A stretch of DNA of 64,000 bases from Hyphomicrobium album (lineage in GTDB: Bacteria > Pseudomonadota > Alphaproteobacteria > Rhizobiales > Hyphomicrobiaceae): assembly GCF_009708035.1 (NCBI RefSeq), contig NZ_WMBQ01000001.1:372001-436000 (forward strand), written 5' to 3'. The translations under genes were made by a program, and so were the position numbers. Positions 59,774 through 64,000 of this stretch are shown here, in pieces. A model generated the notes under the pieces. It ran no database searches and was not told where the DNA came from. It saw only the letters and a list, made by a program, of their open reading frames with translations. Position 1 is the stretch's first letter. Every line of letters begins with the position of its first letter.

Positions 59774-60208
59774 CTAATAAGCGACCCCGTCGCTGCCAAC
59801 CCATCCACTCGATGTCTTTTCGAAAAGCATGCTGCTGCGCATGCTCCGCCGCTCACCAGGCTCAGCGACGATCGCGCCCCGCACTCCCGTATTCATGGTG
59901 AGGCACTTCATCGAATAGCCCTGGCCACCACCCGAAACACACTCGGGGTGCGATCCTTGCGGGAACGACACGACCACGTCCACGTCGATCACATACCCCT
60001 CTCGCCCCATATTGGCGATCGGGTATTCCTTCAACTTCTTGAAGCTCTCGATCGTAAAGGGCGCGCCGTTCGTCTGCTGTCGGAGATAGTTCTCGAACAC
60101 GCTTCGCGCAGCGCCTTCGCTCGGCGTGCAGTTCCACAGGCACATTGCATGGGCTGGAAGAGTCACGAAAGTCATCAGGGCACACACGCCAGCAAAAAGC
60201 GATTTCAT
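59774..60208 (-). CDS. Secreted protein of unknown function (island cargo)
   Basis: A 144-residue protein starting at ATG 60206-60208 with a signal peptide (MKSLFAGVCALMTFVTLPAH then AMCLWNC). The mature part has SEGAARSVFENYLRQQTNGA, a helix, then beta strands (YVIDVDVVVSFPQGSHPECV, YSMKCLTMNTGVRGAIVAEP). Four Cys could form two disulfides. It lies between an intact SRAP gene and the relic of another, as if inserted there. Function unknown. Confidence 0.6.
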   Translation of the reverse strand: MKSLFAGVCALMTFVTLPAHAMCLWNCTPSEGAARSVFENYLRQQTNGAPFTIESFKKLKEYPIANMGREGYVIDVDVVVSFPQGSHPECVSGGGQGYSMKCLTMNTGVRGAIVAEPGERRSMRSSMLFEKTSSGWVGSDGVAY

Positions 60209-60354
60209 CGGAATACTCCCCACACTGAAAATCGGCATCTTATCGCAGACGTAAAGGGAACGCCATCTCAGCGATGCAGCGTCGCGCCCACCGCGGCTGG
60301 CTGAAGTTCCCAACGGCGATCGCCACGAACTCTTCGAGCCGGAGCGGCAAGCGA

Positions 60355-61017
60355 CTAAGCGGCGTTGAGCAAATCCTCTTGATCGGCGCCCGACTGAACG
60401 ATCTGCATTTGATCCGCGGCATAGCTGCGCGCCAGCGCGAACGCCTGATCGGGCGACCCTGACAACCAGGTCTCGAAATCTGCGGGATCCGTGATCAGTA
60501 CCGGCATACGCTCGTGGTTGATGCTGGCCGTGAGCGCGTTTGGCTCCGTCGTCATGAAGGCGAAAACCTCCTGGTCGACGTTCTCGCCACCCTTCTTGAG
60601 CGGGCCGCGGTAGCGTGTCCACACGCCGGGGAAGGCGAAGAGGGGACGCTGCTCGTCGCCGTTGACGGCGAACCAGTGCCACGTCGCCGGCTTCTCGCCC
60701 TTGGGCTCGCAGTACGATGAGGCCGGCACCAGGCAGCGGCGCTGCTCGAACGACGTACGCCAGAACGGGCTGGTGAGGATCTTGTCGTCGCGCACGTTGG
60801 TGACGCGGCGTGGGGCCCTGTCCTTCTGCAACAGCACGAAGCCCCAGTTGAGGTTCACCAGTTCACGCTCGCCGTCCTCCGCCTTGCGCACCACCGGCGC
60901 AACGTAGCCGGGGAAGATCGCCGACTTGCCCTCGATCGACGCGGCACGGTTGTGGCTGACGCGGAACAGGCGCAGCACGGCCTCGGGGGCACGGGTCATA
61001 GAGTACAGATTGCACAT
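60355..61017 (-). CDS. SRAP/HMCES-family abasic-site protein (YedK-like)
   Basis: A 220-residue protein starting at ATG 61015-61017. That start exposes the catalytic Cys2 (MCNLYSMTRA) after Met removal; an upstream ATG at 61029 would not. Other active-site residues are Asn74 and Arg76 (VTNVRDDKI), Glu104 (SSYCEPKGEK) and His168 (INHERMPVL). SRAP proteins cross-link to abasic sites in single-stranded DNA and protect them. It is divergent from the GHKL gene and in line with a DNA ligase gene, giving the island a DNA-repair theme. Confidence 0.92.
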   Translation of the reverse strand: MCNLYSMTRAPEAVLRLFRVSHNRAASIEGKSAIFPGYVAPVVRKAEDGERELVNLNWGFVLLQKDRAPRRVTNVRDDKILTSPFWRTSFEQRRCLVPASSYCEPKGEKPATWHWFAVNGDEQRPLFAFPGVWTRYRGPLKKGGENVDQEVFAFMTTEPNALTASINHERMPVLITDPADFETWLSGSPDQAFALARSYAADQMQIVQSGADQEDLLNAA

Positions 61018-61318
61018 CAGCTTAAGCATAGAACCCGACGGCAGATAGCGCGATGCCCTCGAGGCGTTCGAAGTCGCGTGGCGCCGTGTTCAAGGGGAGG
61101 TGCCCTGGCGCGCAAGGGCATGATCGTAGTCTCCGAACCGCCAAGTGCGACCGCAACTATGCGGAGCGGATACCGCGGCCTCGCCCCGGGGTTGCGGGGA
61201 CTACAACTTCGGAGTATATCCGAAGTGTTCGTCGCGCCCTGCTGAAGCCATGACCAACATGTCGGAAGCAGCAGCGTCGGACCCGAGACCTAGAGCAACT
61301 AGAGATCAGGAGAGTCCT
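61018..61318. other. Divergent control region between SRAP and GHKL genes (301 bp)
   Basis: No gene is convincing here; frames upstream of the GHKL start are low quality. Promoters for both directions must lie here. The most distinct element is the palindrome at 61207-61225, described separately. A stretch upstream is rich in GC with short inverted repeats but nothing I can name. Confidence 0.4.
61207..61225. promoter_or_regulatory. Operator-like inverted repeat upstream of the GHKL gene
   Basis: CTTCGGAGTATATCCGAAG is a perfect 7-bp inverted repeat (CTTCGGA / TCCGAAG) around a 5-base AT-rich centre, 94 bases before the GHKL start and 190 bases before the divergent SRAP start. The size and symmetry fit a dimeric repressor site. 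No regulator gene is adjacent in the window. Confidence 0.5.
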
Positions 61319-63193
61319 ATGAAGAAGCTCGCCATCGTCGGCGCGTCTCACTTCGTCAATCGCATGTTCGAGGCGTGCGGAAACTTCCAGTGGGCGCGCG
61401 AATTCCTAAAAAACTCACTTGAGGCCGGTGCCACCAAGGTCGAATTTGGCATCGAGTGGCAGGCGGTAGAGAAGGATGGCGTCTATCGCCGTACGATCTC
61501 CGACAACGGCGCGGGCATGGCCCGCGACGAACTGCTCAGGTTCTTCTCGACACTAGGGGAAGGCGCTAAGCGCATCGGTGGCGTCCACGACAATTTCGGC
61601 GTCGGGGCCAAGATCGCGTCGTTGCCGTGGAACCCTGAAGGCGTGGTCGTGATCTCCTACAAGGAGGGTCGCGCATCGATGATCCGGATCCAGTTGGACG
61701 TCGACGCCGCAGAGTACGAGCTCCTCGAATTCCGCAGCCCCAAGGGCGCTGCATACGCTATCAATCCCGACGAGGTCGACTGGGGCGACGGCGTGAACTG
61801 GGGCGAGGTTTCACCCGCGTGGGCACGAGAGCATGGGACAACAATCGTCCTTCTCGGCAGCGAAGAAGCCCCCGATACCGTGCTCGGCAATCCGAAGGCC
61901 GGCGAAAAAGATATCAAGGGCCTCTCGGTCTACCTGAACAGTCGATTCTGGGACCTCAACGAACCCGAGGTGACCGTTGTCGAATTGCGCAGTGAGCGCA
62001 AGACCGCGTGGCCCACCAGCGCTGATGATCGCGACGACGCCCGGCGGCCGAACAACCGGCGAATTCGTGGCGCGAAGTACTATCTGGCAGACGTTTCGGC
62101 CGGCAAGGGGGAGCTGGCGCACCAGTCGATCCTGCCGCTCGATGAGGGCCGCGTACAAGCGCACTGGTACCTCTGGGAAGGCGAGCGGCCGAACATTCAC
62201 TCCTACGCCAAGAAGCCGGGCTACATCGCCGTCAAGTACAAGGACGAGCTGTTCGAGCTCTCCATGCACAAGGCTCACTTCCGGTGGTTCGGGATTGCTG
62301 ATCCGCAGGTGCAGCAAAACCTGACGATCATCCTCGAACCCACTCTCTTCGACCCGCAGATCGCCATGTGGGGCGTGTACCCGGATCAAAGCCGCAACCG
62401 GCTCATGTTTGCTGGCAACGGGGAAAAGGGCATTGGATTGCCCCTCTCCGACTGGGGTTTCGACTTCTCCGACAACATGCCGCAAGAGATCCGCGACGCG
62501 ATCTTGGCGGCTCGCGGCGACGGCAACAACACCCTGGAGGATGAGGAGTACCGGAAGCGTCTCCAGGACAAGTTCGGCACTCGGTGGTTGACCACCAAGC
62601 TTGTTCAGGCGCGCGACGAGGACAAGGACTCCAAGCCTGCAACCCCGACCAACGAGACGGTGGCGATCGTGCAGCGCGATGGCGAGGGTGGCGGCGCCCG
62701 GAAGGTTCGGAACAAGCGCAAGAGCGCTCGGCGAATTCAAGTTATTCGCCTGCGCGCAGTTGAAGGAGGTAATGGGCAAGGTGTCGAGCGGCAGGTAGCC
62801 GTCGACGTGCCGAAGTTCCGCTTCGTCGGCGCCGACCAGTTCGACGAGAACTGGCACCTCGCATCGTGGGTTCCGAACGATCCAGACGGGCCCACGGTCT
62901 TGATGAACAGTGAGGCGCCGATTTTGCTGGAGACGGTCAAGCACCATCAGGAGCAGTATCCGGACGTCTTCGCCGCCGAGGTCGACAAGATCGTTCGAGA
63001 CACCTACGGCGAGGTCGCGGTGTGCAAGATAGCTCACTCCCAGAAGCTCATCGCACATGTTGCTGAGGAGGATCTCGATCAGGTGTACCGCAATGAAGCG
63101 GCCCTCACGGTGTCGCTGATGGGGCTGCTGGCCGAAGAGAGCCTGCTTGCCCAGCGGCTGGGCAAGCTGGGCCGCAAGAAAAATGCGGCGTAG
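61319..63193 (+). CDS. Large GHKL-ATPase protein of unknown function
   Basis: A 624-residue protein starting at ATG 61319 with AGGAGA a few bases upstream; an ATG at 61250 is possible. The N-terminal 110 residues carry the Bergerat ATP-binding fold: N-box REFLKNSLEAGATKVEF with Asn32, G1 box SDNGAGMARDEL (62-70), and a lid and G2 region STLGEGAKRIGG then NFGVGAKIA. The fold resembles Hsp90, MutL and GyrB. The remaining 500 residues are unassigned; one basic linker (RKVRNKRKSARRIQ) lies near 465-480. No kinase, nuclease or TOPRIM motif is seen. It may be a DNA-linked or defence ATPase (inference). Confidence 0.8.
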   Translation: MKKLAIVGASHFVNRMFEACGNFQWAREFLKNSLEAGATKVEFGIEWQAVEKDGVYRRTISDNGAGMARDELLRFFSTLGEGAKRIGGVHDNFGVGAKIASLPWNPEGVVVISYKEGRASMIRIQLDVDAAEYELLEFRSPKGAAYAINPDEVDWGDGVNWGEVSPAWAREHGTTIVLLGSEEAPDTVLGNPKAGEKDIKGLSVYLNSRFWDLNEPEVTVVELRSERKTAWPTSADDRDDARRPNNRRIRGAKYYLADVSAGKGELAHQSILPLDEGRVQAHWYLWEGERPNIHSYAKKPGYIAVKYKDELFELSMHKAHFRWFGIADPQVQQNLTIILEPTLFDPQIAMWGVYPDQSRNRLMFAGNGEKGIGLPLSDWGFDFSDNMPQEIRDAILAARGDGNNTLEDEEYRKRLQDKFGTRWLTTKLVQARDEDKDSKPATPTNETVAIVQRDGEGGGARKVRNKRKSARRIQVIRLRAVEGGNGQGVERQVAVDVPKFRFVGADQFDENWHLASWVPNDPDGPTVLMNSEAPILLETVKHHQEQYPDVFAAEVDKIVRDTYGEVAVCKIAHSQKLIAHVAEEDLDQVYRNEAALTVSLMGLLAEESLLAQRLGKLGRKKNAA

Positions 63194-63282
63194 TCCCGGC
63201 CTTTCGGCCTCGCGTGAGCACAGCGCTCGCGCGAGGCCACGCTCCGACACCTCGAGTCGTTGTCTGGCGCTGCTGCGAGGCG

Positions 63283-64000
63283 CTAAGCTGCTCTCTGGCG
63301 CGTGGCGGTCACAGTCGCCGGCATCTCATCCCAGGTTCGCCCCTTAAGCAGACGCCCTCTGCGCTTCTTCACGGGTCCGCCCCACTGCTTGAAGAAGAAG
63401 CTCGAGCCGTACTTCCTGGTGGCCGAAAGCAGGTCCAAGACCCATTTCTCTTCAACAGGGCGCGCGCCGGGCCCCGACTCGCCGCCGACGATGATCCAAT
63501 CGATGCCGCGCAGGTTTGGCTTCGGTATCGCGCCCAGCAGCGGCTCGAAGGAGATGAAGCGCACGGCGGCAGAGACCTCGCGGATGGCGTCGATGCGATC
63601 GAGGTACGCGGCGCTCTCGACAGAGGTTCCTAACCACACGTTCGGTGTGACCGTCTTCCTCGTCTTGAGGAACGCCGCCATGCGCTGGGGGCGTTTGGTG
63701 AGCACCTGGAACTGATGCCAGTGAGCCTGTTCCATGACCGACCACACGGCGCTTACGAAGGTGTCGGGGACGCTTTCATGAAAGAGGTCGGACATCGAGT
63801 TCACGAAGATCAACCGCGGCTTCCTCCACCGCAGCGGGATGCTGAGAGCATTGACATCTAGGCGAATGGAGCCCGACCAGATCGCGCGGCCGCCAGACTT
63901 GCGAGTCGTCCCCTGGTACTTCGCAAGACCCATCGCCTGAAGTCGCGCAGCCATGCGCATGGCATAGCAGTTCGTGCAGCCGGGCGAGACCATGGCGCAC
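63283..64000 (-). CDS. Phage Gp37/Gp68-family three-cysteine protein (N-terminus outside window)
   Basis: The frame runs from the right edge to a stop at 63283, about 238 residues. It opens within CAMVSPGCTNCYAMRMAARL, the three-Cys cluster of the DUF5131/Gp37-Gp68 family, which resembles a radical-SAM iron-sulfur motif. Further family blocks are FVNSMSDLFHESVP, FQVLTKRPQRM, NVWLGTSVESAAYLDRI, FISFEPLLGAIPKPNL, WIIVGGESGPGARPVEE and FFKQWGGPVKKRRGR. Members are found in phages and islands, often beside a TcmP partner gene, which would lie outside this window. Convergent with the GHKL gene. Confidence 0.88.
   Translation of the reverse strand, partial: CAMVSPGCTNCYAMRMAARLQAMGLAKYQGTTRKSGGRAIWSGSIRLDVNALSIPLRWRKPRLIFVNSMSDLFHESVPDTFVSAVWSVMEQAHWHQFQVLTKRPQRMAAFLKTRKTVTPNVWLGTSVESAAYLDRIDAIREVSAAVRFISFEPLLGAIPKPNLRGIDWIIVGGESGPGARPVEEKWVLDLLSATRKYGSSFFFKQWGGPVKKRRGRLLKGRTWDEMPATVTATRQRAA

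Larger units (their letters stand above)
56311..64000 (+). mobile_element. Left part of an integrated island at tRNA-Ser (right end not in window)
   Basis: An integrase gene starts within 200 bases of the tRNA-Ser 3' end and is followed by about 6 kb of accessory cargo unlike the housekeeping genes to the left. The presumed left attachment site is the tRNA 3' end (about 56311-56338), kept intact by the element. No second copy of that sequence occurs before base 64000, so the right end lies outside. Cargo: secreted protein, short DNA ligase, zinc-ribbon proteins, SRAP protein and fragment, GHKL ATPase, Gp37/Gp68 protein. Confidence 0.7.

Noticed and set aside
56339-64000. Calling the right-hand region a prophage
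   Set aside because: Apart from the integrase and one Gp37/Gp68-type protein there are no structural, lysis or replication genes in view, so genomic island is the safer term.
1-64000. CRISPR arrays, rRNA genes, insertion sequences with transposase genes
   Set aside because: No regularly spaced direct repeats, no rRNA sequence and no transposase frame were seen. The only RNA gene I can support is tRNA-Ser.

Overview
The window is GC-rich and densely coded. It carries the housekeeping gene orders typical of Alphaproteobacteria of the order Hyphomicrobiales (Rhizobiales): pepA/lptF-lptG-lptD-surA-pdxA-rsmA, fabD-fabG-acpP-fabF-mltG-yicC-gmk, rpsF-rpsR-DUF2232-rplI-dnaB-alr-radA-cvpA-purF, and rlpA/dacA-tmk-holB-metG-tatD-MBL. 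The DUF2232 gene between rpsR and rplI, a VPEID-CTERM protein and many small secreted proteins fit that group. I cannot name genus or species from the sequence alone.

Layout. 1-5.0 kb: small uncharacterised secreted or membrane proteins, a TerB-like protein and a ComEC-type metallo-beta-lactamase-fold protein. 5.0-12.9 kb: a DEAD-box RNA helicase, an APC amino-acid permease, MazG, a DUF2306-like membrane protein, a tandem pair of paralogous secreted proteins, and VOC and SRPBCC proteins. 12.9-23.1 kb: pepA divergent from the lipopolysaccharide export and outer-membrane biogenesis operon (lptF, lptG, lptD, surA-like), which runs on into pdxA and rsmA. 23.1-32.6 kb (minus strand): two tandem secreted lipase-like hydrolases, gmk, yicC, mltG and the fatty-acid synthesis genes fabF, acpP, fabG, fabD. 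32.8-35.4 kb: small uncharacterised genes and a repeat-bearing intergenic region. 35.4-46.6 kb (plus strand): ribosomal proteins S6, S18, L9, then dnaB, alr, radA, cvpA, purF and a short-chain dehydrogenase. A VPEID-CTERM gene and a degenerate copy of the dnaB 3' end interrupt this run. 46.6-54.2 kb (minus strand): MBL hydrolase, tatD, metG, holB, tmk, dacA, rlpA. 54.4-56.1 kb: an MHYT-GGDEF diguanylate cyclase.

From 56.2 kb to the right edge lies the start of an integrated island: tRNA-Ser(UGA), a tyrosine integrase facing away from it, and cargo. The cargo is a Cys-rich secreted protein, a short ATP-dependent DNA ligase, two zinc-ribbon-type small proteins (one frameshifted), an SRAP/HMCES protein plus the degenerate tail of a second one, a large stand-alone GHKL-ATPase protein of unknown function, and a phage Gp37/Gp68-type three-cysteine protein cut by the window edge. 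The DNA-repair theme and the GHKL protein make this the best place to look for an uncharacterised system.

The most unusual non-coding signal is a family of 75-85 bp palindromic elements with CTAGTG...CACTAG ends, found as paired or hybrid copies at three places. At two of them (surA-like/pdxA and tmk/holB) the elements, a pair in one case and a hybrid in the other, fill the gap between operonic genes. The terminal TAG is the stop codon of the upstream gene, and the other end abuts the next ATG.
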